A stretch of 64,000 bases of DNA from Neoechinorhynchus agilis (GCA_051530055.1 CM121341.1:13392001-13456000); one strand, 5' to 3'; positions 1 to 10,851 are shown, counted from the first letter of the stretch. Translations and numbers: made by a program. The notes: generated from the letters alone by a model not told the origin.

Positions 1-1
1 A

Positions 2-1624
2 ACGTTATTTTTGAATCTGCTCAGAAGACATTCTTGCTCGCTACTCGCCCACTTTGTAAACGAAAAAAAGCGAACTCTGAGCGAATGTCACACCGAGGAG
101 ACGCTGGTAAGGAACAAAGCTGTTGAAGCTTTGTGTACCCTTAGTGCATCTCACTCTGCCTTCGATCTAGAAAACTATTTCTTACCCATGATAATGCGTC
201 TTACGCGTGGAGACTGGTTTACATCTCGAGCATCAGCATCCGGTCTCCTTTGTTGTTGCTACAAACGACTTGGACCTGAACACCAAGCTCAGATCAGGAA
301 CACATTTCGACATCTTTGCTCGGACGAGACTCCCATGGTTCGTCGGACCGCAGCGGATAAACTCAGTGATTTGGCTGCTATAGTCGGCGAGGATTACATC
401 AAATCGGATCTATTACCCATGTTCAATGCACTAATAAGTGATGAACACGATTCGGTCCGCGTGCTTGCAGCCGAATCCGGAACCCGAATGACGGCGTTTG
501 TGTCAAAATCTGACGTGGAGGCGTATCTTCTCCCTACTCTTAAAAACGCAGTTGATGATAAATCATGGAGGGTTAGGTACACCATGTCCGAGCGATTGAT
601 TGAACTATCAAGACGCATCAGCCAGGATTTAGTGGTCACGGATATACTTCCTGCCTTTCGACAACTACTGTCAGACTCTGAGGCTGAAGTAAGGTCGTCG
701 TCCGCTAACAAGCTCAAAGAATTCTGTGAGCTCTTGCCGGATAATCAAAGGAGTCAATTGGTTGTTTCAGAGATTATCCCAGTGATCACACCCTTAGTCA
801 ATGATGCAAATCAACATGTCAAAACATCTCTTGCTTTCTCCTTAATGGGTCTTGCCCCTTTAGTCGGAAAAGACAATACCGTGGAACACCTTCTTCCTCT
901 TATACTCGTACAACTCAAAGATGAATGCCCTGAAGTACGGCTAAACGTCATATCTAATCTCAAATGTCTCAATAAAATGATCGGAGTCACCCATCTATCA
1001 GGAAGTCTTTTGCCGGCAATAGTTGAACTCGCTGAAGACACGAAATGGCGAGTACGACTCGCTATTATAGAATTTACGCCTCTTCTCGCGGACGAACTCG
1101 GTCTGGAGTTCTTTAATGAACGTCTTAATGCGTTGTGTATGACTTGGCTAAAAGATCCAGTATTTGCTATTCGCGAAGCAGCCCAATCGAATCTTAAAAC
1201 ATTTGCAGGTTTCTTCGGTTGGGACTGGATCGAATCAACCGTATTGCCGCGAATCGTGCAACTTCAAAATGACGTGAACTATCTTTACCGTAGTAGTGCT
1301 CTGGCATGTCTAAAGGTACTAGCCGAGTGCGTGGCAAGAAATCAAGTTATGGATTTCATTTGCCCGCTCATAGTTCAAATGGCTGATGATAAAGTCGCCA
1401 ATATTCGATTTGGGGTTTGTAAATGCCTAAAAACAATCAAACCGTTCGTTGATGATTCGTATTGGACGAGCAAACTCCTTCCTGTACTTGGTAGGCTAGT
1501 CAATGACCAGGACGTGGATGTCAGGTATTATGCCAATGATGCTAGCGATACCGTTCAACAACAGGAATCAAACTCTCACACAAACATGCATCAGATGATG
1601 GACGTCGAAATGACTGCGTCGTAG
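2..1624 (+). CDS. PPP2R1A: PP2A scaffold (A/PR65) subunit, 5' end cut by window
   Basis: This is most of the structural A subunit of protein phosphatase 2A, the HEAT-repeat scaffold that joins the catalytic C subunit to regulatory B subunits in cytoplasm and nucleus. The reading frame is open to the left edge with no ATG, so the N-terminal HEAT repeats (roughly the first 90 residues of the ~590-residue family) lie outside the window. Hallmarks are GDWFTSR near residue 67, LCSDETPMVRR near 102, EDKSWRVRY-type and DANQHVK segments, QLKDECPEVRLN near 300 and KWRVRLAIIEF near 345, ending in DQDVDVRYYAND. Around residues 15-25 there are about seven extra residues relative to vertebrate proteins (a VNEKKRT-type stretch), in frame. 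The rest of the visible part is one uninterrupted exon, unlike the intron-split genes downstream. It stops at TAG 1622-1624. Recognition is by close family similarity along the whole length. Confidence 0.95.
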   Translation, partial: TLFLNLLRRHSCSLLAHFVNEKKRTLSECHTEETLVRNKAVEALCTLSASHSAFDLENYFLPMIMRLTRGDWFTSRASASGLLCCCYKRLGPEHQAQIRNTFRHLCSDETPMVRRTAADKLSDLAAIVGEDYIKSDLLPMFNALISDEHDSVRVLAAESGTRMTAFVSKSDVEAYLLPTLKNAVDDKSWRVRYTMSERLIELSRRISQDLVVTDILPAFRQLLSDSEAEVRSSSANKLKEFCELLPDNQRSQLVVSEIIPVITPLVNDANQHVKTSLAFSLMGLAPLVGKDNTVEHLLPLILVQLKDECPEVRLNVISNLKCLNKMIGVTHLSGSLLPAIVELAEDTKWRVRLAIIEFTPLLADELGLEFFNERLNALCMTWLKDPVFAIREAAQSNLKTFAGFFGWDWIESTVLPRIVQLQNDVNYLYRSSALACLKVLAECVARNQVMDFICPLIVQMADDKVANIRFGVCKCLKTIKPFVDDSYWTSKLLPVLGRLVNDQDVDVRYYANDASDTVQQQESNSHTNMHQMMDVEMTAS

Positions 1625-2200
1625 AGAATTTAATAGAAATCGGGCGATTGAGTTCAATGAGTTCATATGGACCTATATTCTTTTTATTATTTCAAAAGTC
1701 ACCTATACCCACAGTTAACCATTAATTAATAATCACCATCAATTATTCTTTAAAGCACGAAATAAGTTGATCCAGGCATAAAGAGGGTGCGAGACTGAGT
1801 TTTGAATTGATCTCAAATGCATCAGTCTGGGTCACTTTTCGATATGACGCTCACAATTAACTAGCGATAAAATGGGAAATTTTAACGCTCGAAAAAGAAT
1901 GCGGTCTATTAAACTACAACCAAAGCGTAATTCTTAAAATAGTACCTCGTGGCGACTGCTGATTATTGCACAGTTTCTACGATACATCTTAAAAGAATGT
2001 CTTGTTTAGGTCGCTTGTCAACAACGCCCGAGAGAGATCATTAAAGTAGAATGTATATATTTCCACTGATTGTATATCGCTCATTATCGATTTAACGTTA
2101 AAAAATAATAACGACATGATTGTTCGTTTTGACTCGTGAACCTAGGATTGTAAATCCCGTAGGCAGCTTCGCTGAGCTCATTTAAGCCAATTATAGGTAA
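1625..2200. other. Intergenic, with two dispersed repeat fragments
   Basis: No coding frame stands out. Positions about 1731-1825 resemble 34229-34325 (shared core AATCACCATCA then TTATTCTTTAAAG and a later GAGACTGA). Positions about 2004-2090 resemble 7398-7485 (shared TTGTTTAG, TCGCTT, GAGATC and ACTGATTG). Both look like old interspersed repeats. Confidence 0.5.
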
Positions 2201-2601
2201 TATCTTCGCCGACTCGATGGCCGCCGTATATCGGACGGTGTCACAGTATTCTCGTGGCGAGAAGGCGAATGCTTACTCTGGGACGCCACGTGCGTGGACA
2301 CGCTCGCAGCCAGCAACATAAAATTCGCCACTGTTAAACTTGAGGAGGAGGAACAACCGCCGCCGAGGAACGCAAAAAGACAAAATATAGGGACCTGAGT
2401 CGAAATCATTATTTTGTTCCCTTTGGCGTCGAGGCACTCGGGTCGTTTGGTACCGCGCTGCATGACCTGATCGAGGAATTGTCTAAGACATTGAGACGAA
2501 TCACTGGCGATCCGAGATCAGGAGCATTCCTCTTACAAAGCATAAGACTGGTTGTGCAACGAGGGAACGCTGCATCCGTCCTTTCGACGGTGGTGCGAAT
2601 G
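2201..2601 (+). mobile_element. LINE 3' fragment with restriction-like endonuclease region
   Basis: A 5'-truncated copy of the 3' end of a non-LTR retrotransposon. It encodes the start of the conserved DGRR.SDG..VFPWREGE..LWDATCVDT stretch that is complete in the copies at 54.7 kb and 55.5-56.1 kb. It then runs through the downstream VQRGNAAS region to the same terminal sequence (TCCTTTCGACGGTGGT...). It is almost identical to the fragment at 61.75 kb, with about five differences over some 330 bp, so the two moved recently or were exchanged. The frame is interrupted and it is not expected to make protein. Truncation at the 5' end is normal for LINE insertion. Confidence 0.85.
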
Positions 2602-3252
2602 ACTTCCTTGTATTAAAGATTCAAAAATTACAAAAATTAAAGGGAAGCTTTTGCTTTGTTTCCTGTTCCATGGTATTGGCCATTTCTTTAATAATTCGAT
2701 GGAAACAACTGTCTTGTCGAATCCGATTGAGTGTGTGGTTCGGTGAGCATAATTTAGAATCGCTGAAGTTGTATCGCCACATCGTGATGCGTTCTCGTGT
2801 TCACGGAGACTTTTGAACAACGCGTTGTTTTACCTACGTAAGCCATTACGCAGTCGTTGCAAAGAATGCGTCTTACCACATCTGAAATCAGACGTCGAAA
2901 TATATCAGCTTATCTATCAGCTATCAGACAACACACATTCGACATGAGTTTTCCGTACTAGTTTTAAAAGTATAAAAAGTGATCTCTACATATTTGTTTG
3001 AAGCGTTTTTCCTGAAGTGTACATTTCAACTTAAAAATACCTATTAGCTAAGAATGTTCAGCTTAGGTAGTTCGAATTTAGTTTTATAATACTAGCGAAA
3101 ATCGTGTAGCGCACATTCGCGTCAAATGAACGGATTTTAACTGCGCAGATGTTCTAAGAATCGAGCATTTTCATTGTCATTAAACTCCTATAAAGATTGA
3201 AACCCGAATGCTTGATCAAAATTTAATTATGATTTAGTTTGCTTCACGACGT
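2602..3252. other. Intergenic, no gene seen
   Basis: AT-rich sequence between the LINE fragment and the tRNA. Short open frames occur on both strands but none has recognisable composition, splice context or homology that I can support. Confidence 0.4.
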
Positions 3253-3324
3253 GGCTTGGTGGTCTAGTGGTATGATTCTCGCTTAGGGTGCGAGAGGTCC
3301 CGGGTTCAATTCCCGGCCAAGCCC
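3253..3324 (+). tRNA. tRNA-Pro (AGG)
   Basis: A full 72-nt cloverleaf reads directly from the sequence. The acceptor stem GGCTTGG (3253-3259) pairs with CCAAGCC (3317-3323). The anticodon stem CTCGC/GCGAG encloses loop TTAGGGT with anticodon AGG at 3285-3287. The T arm carries GGGTTCAATTCCC, which also supplies the internal RNA polymerase III B box. The body is almost identical to animal tRNA-Pro. CCA is not encoded, as expected for a nuclear gene. No intron is present. Confidence 0.97.
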
Positions 3325-4285
3325 CATTACTAAATGAAACGTTCAGTGTGGATCCCAAAAGAACAGCCTCAGGTATCACTCCAACCAAGAATATCAAAGG
3401 ATAGCAAATGGCGAAAAGTTTCTTCATTTTTTAGGTTCTTCTTCAAAATGTTATTTTTCAGATCATCCTGAAGATTCTGGCGTTAATGGAAATAAAGCTC
3501 GAATATGCGCCTCTTCAATGGTTTAGAGCTAAATGAATTCCATTTTCCGATAAAATTTGCCTTGAGCCACTAAAACAATTTTCCTATGTAAAACCATTCT
3601 GCATATCGAATTCCTTCTTCTCGATATACTTAAATAAAGTCCCGGAAAGGACGGAAGGCTTCCTAATTGGACAGACGGATGATGGAAGCTAATGTGTGCG
3701 AGTAATGCAACTTTTGTTTAAATATAATCAAGTTTTGTTTTCTTTTGAATGGACACCTAAGCCTTTGTAATGACAAAAAGAAAATCTTTATTTCGGAGCT
3801 TTCGACGTCATGCGGCTTTTTTTTCAGAAATCTACAAAGGTTTCTAGTTAGTCAGGTCACTGACTTAAGTTGGTATCGCAAACCGCGCCGTAGAAGCATA
3901 GTCATCCATCGAGATATCTATCATCTTTTTTGGACAATGAAACAGGAAATTTTGTTCATCGTCACTAATAGAGAATTGATGCAATTTTCGCTGAATTGGC
4001 AAAATTGAACGTCCTTTGCTTGAACGTTTGAACGAAACACGTTCGCAACGCACTGAATCCGGACGCAAAATCATGGCCACACCATGGAAAAGCATCACTC
4101 AAAGCTCCATAGCGACGAACGCGAGTTAGGTTTGTGGCCAAGGATTCGGTGAAGCCATCGCCGATGCACTAATATCTCAGACAGTTGGAAGGGGAAGGCG
4201 AGAGTTATATAAACACGTTTTATTTATGTAAAAAATGCCGGATCCACAAACTTGCCAGCATCTTTCTTTGCTAAACGGTGTGTGG
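3325..4285. other. Intergenic, no gene seen
   Basis: AT-rich sequence with only short frames on either strand. I found no supported gene or clear repeat. Confidence 0.35.
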
Positions 4286-4730
4286 ATGACGGATGTTAAA
4301 GGCAAGGGAGGTGGGACTTGTTTTTGAAGGGGTGTTGATGTGGGATTGGAGGCTTTGTAAAGGAGATAACCGATTGGGAGTCTTTCTTTGTTCTCCAGTT
4401 ATTAAGGAAAGATTGGGCTTGGGGGAAGAAAGATTTTTGGTAGAGGGTGGTACGAGCGAGGGGGGGGATGAAAAAGGTTGGGGTTCTGGGTGTTTACGAG
4501 GGAAAAGTATTTAGAGATGAGGGAAGAAAATTATGGAGGGGTGTTGAAGAAGACGGAGGGCGTTTTTGGAGAAAATGGAGTGGAGGTGGGCGTCGAGGGG
4601 AGGGAGTGAAGTCCCGCATATTCTAGCTGCTCTCTTGTGGAAGGTCTCAAGGGAATGGAGAGCATTGAAGGAGAGGGCGAGGAAAGTGGGGAAAGCGTAT
4701 GTAAGGATAGGAAGGATGGCAGAACATCAG
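4286..4730 (+). other. Purine-rich, G-skewed tract of unknown origin
   Basis: About 440 bp in which the plus strand is strongly enriched in G and A, with many GGGG, GGAG and GAAAG runs, unlike the AT-rich flanks. Open frames over it are low-complexity and carry no recognisable domain, so I do not call a gene. A weaker G/T-rich stretch lies at 5290-5560, including repeated GGATCCGGAG words near 5474-5530. This may be decayed element sequence or a composition oddity. Confidence 0.4.
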
Positions 4731-5135
4731 CTCGACAAAAGCTTCAGAACTTCTCAGCAGCCTCGACGAATTTTCCACACTTAAATGTCGTTACTTTAAC
4801 ACACTCCTCACATCTTCATGTACTCTTGTAGATTCTCGAGAAAGATGTAAGATGGCAACTCTTTTATACGTCGATGGAATTTTCTCTGTTCCGTGTAGAT
4901 TTTTACTAAAAGATTATGGTTGTTTCGGACCTCGTCGGTTTCAGCATCAGTTTGTGAACAAAACACTTAAACTAACTGATGATGAACCCGACGAGCTTCG
5001 GAACGTCTCTAATAAAAAATTATTTAACGGGTGAAGATCTAAATACCTCCTAACATATCAACATTACTTTAAAGATTTCAAGTTTGTTGATGTTAAATCG
5101 AGCAGTTTTTTATTTCTAAAATTTGTATCTCAATT

Positions 5136-5212
5136 TCGCGTCTTTCTTTGAACGATATTCTATTTTATGTGTAGAAAGTAATTAATGATATTTTGGTATT
5201 TTGCGTTATAAT
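5136..5212. repeat. Short relative of the 5.8 kb / 21 kb duplicated segment
   Basis: The stretch containing TTTCGCGTCTTTCTTTGAACG, followed by a TAGAAAGTAATTAATGATATTTTGGTATTTTGCG run, resembles the outer end of the duplicated segment at 5795-5880. It suggests a third, diverged copy of that end. Confidence 0.5.
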
Positions 5213-5794
5213 AACAACACGTTTTATTTGTTATTGATGCACATGAAGACTTGGGATAGAAAGAAAAATTGATGTCATTGAGATTGGAATTCGGGTCAGG
5301 TTGGATGGGGAAATTCAATCTCGTTGGAAGGTCCGGTATGGGTGGGAATTATCAGTTATTGATCCCAGAAGAGTCTGTGAGGTTGGGTGGGTGGAGATGT
5401 GAAGTGTGTTAAACAAGCGACAATGAAGCTGAAAATTCGTCCAACTTTGTTGAGCAGTCCGGTATGAATGACGGATCCGGAGAGGATGAAGGATCCGGAG
5501 TTGATGACGGATGCGATGCGGATGATCGATCCGGAGGGTGACGGCAGACGCCAGAAGGTCTAAAAAAGCGGGATATTTCGATGTGAACGATTTATCAAAG
5601 TTTCAACCGCATCGATGTTCTATCAAAAATATCTTTAAAAGAAGATAAAACTTTTTCCGTGAGATAATAGAAAAGATTTCTGATACATAAACACTATTTT
5701 TTTACTTTAACGAATTTTAATTTTGTTAACGCGCAACGTGTTTTTTATATATAAAATTCGTATCGAAATTATAAAGTTAAACTTTGTAATCAGT

Positions 5795-6495
5795 GCGCTT
5801 TTTCGCGTCTTTCTTTGAACGATGTTTTTATGAGTAGAAATAAATCAGTTTGTATTTTAGTATTTTGTTTTTTTGCGTTCATTCTAAAAAACCCGTAAAA
5901 ATAAGGAAATTTAACAAATTGTTCCTTATGGTCCATTCTCGATAATTCTCCATAAACAAAAAGCGATGATTGAATTTAAATTTAGAACAGTAAAGATTTC
6001 TACTTCTTTGAGAACTTTTGATGTGTTCGTTATCATTTTCAAATTACATTTAAAACAAAATGAATGCCAAACTATTTATTTTATCCTATCGATGAAAACA
6101 TCCATCGAAACTAATTGGCCTTTTGTTTGGCCGTCCATACAAATAATCCCTTAGAAAGACGTCCTTTAGCATAAAGATCGTAGAAATAATCAAGCTCTTT
6201 CACAAATTCCGTCTGACCATTTCCAAGCCGCTATAATTACTGAATTTTCCGTCCAGTAAATCGTCTTTATTCAGGGTGAAGCAAAAATAGTGCCGTTGTA
6301 TTTTGCATCTTTGGTGATATTCTTTATCCCCTCAAATGTTTTCAAGCCTTCATTAGAATCGTTCCCGAATAGAACACTGCAAACCATTTGTCCGTGAGCG
6401 TTAATTTGTTATTAATATCCTCGCTGACGTATCGCACAATCAGTGTCCGATTTTTCTACTTTATAATCCCTTACTCGCCGGTCTTCGATGTCGAT
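5795..6495 (-). repeat. Inverted duplicate of 20980-21678 (~700 bp)
   Basis: Read on the minus strand this segment matches the plus strand at about 20980-21678 nearly base for base. It includes the 62-codon frame that appears on the plus strand at 5966-6154 here and on the minus strand at 21314-21502 there, with only a few residue differences. At the 6495 end the match stops inside the word GAAGACCGGCG, so the upstream part of the 20854 ORF is absent here. The two copies lie about 15 kb apart in opposite orientation. Either a mobile element or a segmental duplication could explain it; no terminal repeats were recognised. Confidence 0.85.
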
Positions 6496-6873
6496 TACAG
6501 AACTGGACGAAAAAGAGGAATTTGTTAACGGAAAGAATGAATTATATTATAAATCGTTAGCAAATGCAAATTGAGGCCCATTTGCATCATTTACTACTTT
6601 TCGCACTTTTCGGAAAAAAAGGTGGGCGTAACAGTTTTCCAAGAAACTATAAATGAGGATTTGAAGCCTTCTAACCCTCAGATGGATAAAGGATTATTGT
6701 AAAAGTTGAGCGTAAGTGCACCTTTTATTCCTAATTTTCAAACTATAAAAATATACTTTAAGGTTTTATTCATTCAACCTCTTCTCGAATGCTCGTATCA
6801 TTCGCATCTTTGTCGACGTTCGTTAAGCGCCTTATTCACACTTCAAGGTCTGATTAAGCGAGGTTTCCAATTT

Positions 6874-6946
6874 CGAAATATTCCCCAATAATAAAGCAGT
6901 TCATCATCACCATTCAATATTTACCATACCGAAGGATCTTCTTGAT
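6874..6946 (+). repeat. Partial copy of the 63.2 kb MITE-like repeat
   Basis: GAAATATTCCCCAATAATAAAG is followed by a CACCATTCAATATTTACC..ACCGAAGGATCTTC.TGAT core. The same order occurs at 63315-63412. The left arm of the hairpin is missing, so this is a half copy. Confidence 0.7.
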
Positions 6947-7087
6947 GTGCGCCAAGAAGTGAGAGAATCAATACGCAGATCAATTGATTGCCGAAATTGC
7001 CGGTCTACATTTTAGAAAAAGGGGAATCTTCGCGCCCAAGTGTCCATTTTCGTCAACAAAACTTAATCATAGTATAAAAACTTTAAT

Positions 7088-7097
7088 GTGACGTCAC
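7088..7097. promoter_or_regulatory. CRE-type palindrome GTGACGTCAC
   Basis: A perfect 10-bp palindrome containing the full CREB/ATF site TGACGTCA. It lies about 650 bp upstream of the TFIIS start codon in a region with no other coding feature. The distance makes a promoter role possible but unproven; a full site also occurs by chance at low frequency. Confidence 0.35.
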
Positions 7098-7397
7098 ACA
7101 AACGCCAACTAATTTCTCCATTATTATAACATTGTAATCAATTCTAAAGATATCCAAATGGCTTTCGCTTTTTACGTTTTGATACAATCATTCCGAGGGG
7201 GTATCTTTCGTGTATTAAGATTCAAATTTTTCATTTAAGAGCACAAAAAACGGTTTAAGATGTGTAACAACTGAGCTCTTCGATCAAGTATTTTTAATAC
7301 GCAAAATGGCCTTAAAGAATCGTTAGGTTTTATTTTTCTCTTTCAAAAGTCCGTTATATTATAACGTTTGGTATTGTTCTCTTTTCTCACTACGTTA

Positions 7398-7486
7398 TTG
7401 TTTAGATCGCTTATCGACAACCGAGGGAGATCGTTAAAGGCGAATATATTTCGACTGATTGAATCCGTGTCATTGCTAATCGTTTG
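7398..7486. repeat. Dispersed repeat, copy of 2004-2090
   Basis: TTGTTTAGATCGCTTATCGACAAC, GGGAGATCGTTAAAG and TTTCGACTGATTG occur in the same order as in 2004-2090, with small indels. It overlaps short open frames that I therefore do not treat as genes. Confidence 0.55.
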
Positions 7487-7745
7487 CAAGTATTTACGAC
7501 AGTGCGTACGAAATTGTTTATCGCCAACGCTCTGTGTGTGTATTTGTTATTGAATACCGTACCGAACGCGGAAGAATCGTATACTTGCCGTATTCATCGT
7601 CTTTCGCTCATCGAACAAGTATCTCAGTGTGTGTCTTATCAAGAGCTCGGGATTTCCGAAGCCGTTCTATTAAGGCGCTCGCAGCGTTCATAGTGTTTTA
7701 CCCTTGAACTTTTTGAATATCTATTAATCCCTAATTATAGATTCA

Positions 7746-9023
7746 ATGAAGAGAAACACTTCAGGAGCAACCATGAGCCGGAGTAGCAGTTCTCAATCGG
7801 ATATGCAAAGTGATAGCGTAAATCGCGTCATTTCAGAGATTCGTGACTTAATAAATGGCAAACGATTGAACGATGAACGATTACCGCAGGCAATAATGGA
7901 ACTCAGTGAGGCCAATTTATCGATAAAGGACGTAAAAAAACTCAAGTTAGGTCACATGATTGATACAGTTCGAACTAGTGCCATGGTGGATGCTGAAGTC
8001 AAGGTCGTCTGCAAGCGGATGCTCAAAAAATGGAAGAACGAATCGATGGAGTTCAAGAAACGGCTAACGCAATCAAGTGGTCTTGAGCAGTCTTCGGATG
8101 CGTCCATGTCTTGTTTATTGAGCTTCGAAGAAAAATCCCAACCAACCGTTGATACTCTCGTCGAACGTAAACGTCCAAGGCTAAATGAATGTAGCGAACA
8201 CGAAATGATTGAAGTAGCTAAGGACGATGCTTCCTTTAGAGGTCGGTACCTGGACGAAGCCAACGTTCAAATTGTGGAGCAAGAGATATCTGAGGATGTG
8301 AAAGTAAAAAATATGATTGACTCCCCGGTACCAAGGATTGAAGTGGTCGCAAAGAAACGACATCATAAAGATCGCGATCGAAGTGAAGTCCGTGATCGAC
8401 CTTTTAAGAAAGAGAAACGGAACGAAGTTCGACAAAAGGAGGATGATTACACAAATCGGGATCATCGACCAAGAAATAACGGCGACCCAAAATACGTCTG
8501 TGAAGATTTTGATTATATCTTGACGCGAATCAATGATGCCGCCCGGATAAGATGTCGACGGGTTCTTCTACGCTCTCTTCAAATTGATGAGAAACCGCTG
8601 GACGAGACGGACGCTCTTCTTGCTTGTGAGATTGAGTCCAAAGTGTTTGAAATCTACAAAGTTGCCGATGATACGTATCAGACTCACATGATGACCAGGA
8701 TGCATACTTTGTACGGCACGAAGAATTTGGGTCTGAAACTCAAGGTTAGAAACGGACAATTGTCTCCGACGAGGTTCGCGAATATGACCAGAGACGAACT
8801 CTGGAGCGAGCGTAGGAAACGGCAACGAGAACAATGGAAAAAAGAAGCAATTGATCACCGATTAATGCCGATGACCCAGGGAACGCGGACTACAATGTTG
8901 ACTTGCGGTAAATGCAAGGAAAAGGATTGTACGTACACCCAACTTCAAACACGATCCGCCGATGAACCCATGACGACGTTCGTGTATTGTAATAAATGTG
9001 GAAATCGGTGGAAGATGAATTGA
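7746..9023 (+). CDS. TCEA1: Transcription elongation factor TFIIS
   Basis: TFIIS binds backtracked RNA polymerase II and stimulates cleavage of the nascent transcript so elongation can resume in the nucleus. The 425-residue product has the whole family layout. The TFS2N/LW helical domain covers about residues 24-105. A long charged linker covers about 105-250. The central polymerase-binding domain II runs about 255-360, with GTKNLGLKLKVRNG and the LSP..FANMTRDELWS motif. The C-terminal zinc ribbon runs about 375-425 with CGKC and CNKC pairs. The tip of the ribbon keeps RSADEPMTTFV, whose Asp-Glu pair reaches the polymerase active site, so the factor should be active. It is longer than the ~300-residue human protein because of the linker, which is rich in Lys, Arg and Asp (KKRHHKDRDRSE). 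A second in-frame Met lies nine codons in. It is a single exon. Confidence 0.95.
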   Translation: MKRNTSGATMSRSSSSQSDMQSDSVNRVISEIRDLINGKRLNDERLPQAIMELSEANLSIKDVKKLKLGHMIDTVRTSAMVDAEVKVVCKRMLKKWKNESMEFKKRLTQSSGLEQSSDASMSCLLSFEEKSQPTVDTLVERKRPRLNECSEHEMIEVAKDDASFRGRYLDEANVQIVEQEISEDVKVKNMIDSPVPRIEVVAKKRHHKDRDRSEVRDRPFKKEKRNEVRQKEDDYTNRDHRPRNNGDPKYVCEDFDYILTRINDAARIRCRRVLLRSLQIDEKPLDETDALLACEIESKVFEIYKVADDTYQTHMMTRMHTLYGTKNLGLKLKVRNGQLSPTRFANMTRDELWSERRKRQREQWKKEAIDHRLMPMTQGTRTTMLTCGKCKEKDCTYTQLQTRSADEPMTTFVYCNKCGNRWKMN

Positions 9024-9805
9024 ATGGCCTTCTTGTTATTGATATAGACCGGACATTAGTAGTGAGCGATCGAATAATAAGAATGATATCGCCTGTTTTG
9101 CTTGTTGGGATTGGATTCTCAGTTTACCGCGAGTTCTTTGTAAAACATCCAGCAAAAACCATCTTCCTCGACGCAAGAGAGGGATGTTGGTTGGGAAACT
9201 ACTGGGAAATCCTTTTATTGATCACGTAGTACCTATTAGTGTTATTTTGCTTAACAAACAAGACAATTGAGTCATGGAGGGTGTAGGTTCCAAAAAGCAG
9301 AAAACAAACGCAGCGAGAACACTTTTCTAGAATTAGTCTGCCTTCTAAAGTGAAAGCAGTTTAAATTGATGTATTTAAAATTTAGATGTTTTTTGGTACC
9401 GAATGCGATTCTCGAATGGTCCAGTTGACTTGAGATTTGAATCTTTGTTTCAAGGTAAAAAAAGGTTCAAATCACAAGTTAACTGGGCCATTTCAGCGAT
9501 TTTATTCGCTTCCCTGATCAATAAATCAGTGGGCTTTGCGACCAAATTCAGCCGTGTATCGACAACTTAATTTACACTAATAAAATAAAGAGATTTTCAA
9601 CTTTTACTCGACCAGAATATAAAAGTGAAAAGTCTCAAAGAATCTGCTTCGGATTTTCTCATTGGATTCTCTGTGAGCACTTAACCAAAATGAACATTTA
9701 AAATAGGCTAAAATTTAGATCCAAGAAAAAGAAATTTTTTTGAAAATCCACTTTGGTGTTGCATTTAAACTGCATGTTTACGTCTTTGGAAACGAATCGT
9801 ACACA
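9024..9805. other. Intergenic between convergent genes, with hairpins
   Basis: TFIIS ends at 9023 and the METTL2-like gene ends at 9806 on the other strand, so this is a shared 3' region. Apart from the 26-bp-arm hairpin at 9416-9491, a weaker stem-loop lies around 9588-9640. No coding frame is convincing. Confidence 0.5.
9416..9491. repeat. Hairpin, 26-bp arms
   Basis: The left arm ATGGTCCAGTTGACTTGAGA... (9416-9441) is the imperfect reverse complement of ...CAAGTTAACTGGGCCAT (9466-9491), with three mismatches and a loop of about 24 nt. It may be a small MITE-like insertion or a transcript 3' structure. Confidence 0.75.
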
Positions 9806-10851
9806 TTAGTTTTTGACGCTTTGGCTAAGTTGCATCTTAATTTGAATCCAACTTCGGTACATGACTTTTCGCGACTTTCGGTTGGTCAGCAATCTTTTGC
9901 TTGATTTAGATTCCAATATTTGGATAGAACATTGAGGATGTTTTGACTGACCACTTTCCTTTAATAAAAGTTCTAATTGGTCTTTATCGAAGAACGTTGC
10001 CAGCGTGCCATCTCCCCGGACGAAAACACTGTCTTCGTGTACGCACTTTTCGGGATTAAATCTGAGCTGAGCCATATCGAATCGGCCATAATCGCGGACT
10101 ATAAGAATGCCGCGATCTTTTTTCAATAGCGATCATTGTGTGTGTGCGTACGAAAACACAACAATCGTCAAACTCCAGATAAACTCTAAAGCCAATCTCA
10201 AGTGCATTGGTCCGATCGCACTTAAAGTAAATATACTAACGGCAAAATCAAATCCATCCGCACAATCTCTTAAAAGCTCACATCTTCTCGCCGTCATATC
10301 GTTACGATCGCATAGATCCACCAATGATAATTGGCATCGACTTTGATCGAAGTTCGGATTTTGTCTAAATGCATTCAATGCCTTCGACGAGCAATCAAAT
10401 CCGTGAATGAGGCAGTGCGGTGGTAAGTTCTCAAGGAGCATCAAAGACGTATTTCCAACTCCGCAACCGACATCGACAATCCTGATTGGATCACCGCATT
10501 GTTGCTTTAACGCAAAGTCTGATATTTCCGTATGGAATGCGATTGGTCTTTAGGACGAATAGAAAGTCCAATCGCACGTCAATCGATAAACTCTCTCATA
10601 ATCCAACGACGATCTTTAAAGAACTTATTTCCGTGATTCTGATAAAATGCTTCCCAGTGACGGGCAGTACCTTCTCTCAAAATAGCCTCCCGTTGATCCA
10701 CAGCCATCGATGAAGAATGATTTTCTGCTTCTTTTAAGCGACGTAATGCTTTTTCCATATCTTCATCGTTTAACTCAACATCGTCCCAAGCATTGTGATC
10801 AAAAATGTCCTGATCTTCACTAAAATACCGAGTGCCAAACATTTTTGCCAT
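9806..10851 (-). CDS. METTL2: METTL2-type tRNA N3-methylcytidine methyltransferase, 3 exons
   Basis: The product is an S-adenosylmethionine-dependent enzyme of the METTL2/METTL6/METTL8 group, which methylates cytidine 32 in the anticodon loop of certain tRNAs. Proposed exons are 10851-10592, 10547-10174 and 10116-9806, joined by GT-AG introns of 44 and 57 nt. Together they give a continuous 314-residue frame. Exon 1 has the family start FGTRYFSEDQDIFDHNAWD and NKFFKDRRW. Exon 2 has the SAM-binding motif VDVGCGVGNTS and then FDCSSKAL, SRCQLSLVDLCD and FAVSIFTLSAI. Exon 3 has RGILIVRDYGRFDMAQLRF, FVRGDGTLATFF and YRSWIQIKM. All expected motifs are present. The exact splice points of intron 2 are the least sure part: the junction gives LEFIW-NRGIL where family members have a few more residues. 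Confidence 0.9.

Noticed and set aside
3227-3427. Minus-strand ORF covering the tRNA-Pro gene
   Set aside because: It is a shadow of the tRNA; the cloverleaf explains the sequence.
4293-4831. Open frames in the purine-rich tract
   Set aside because: Composition alone (few stops in GA-rich DNA) explains them; no domain and no splice context.
8181-8858. Minus-strand ORFs within the TFIIS gene
   Set aside because: They are antisense shadows of a clearly conserved coding exon.
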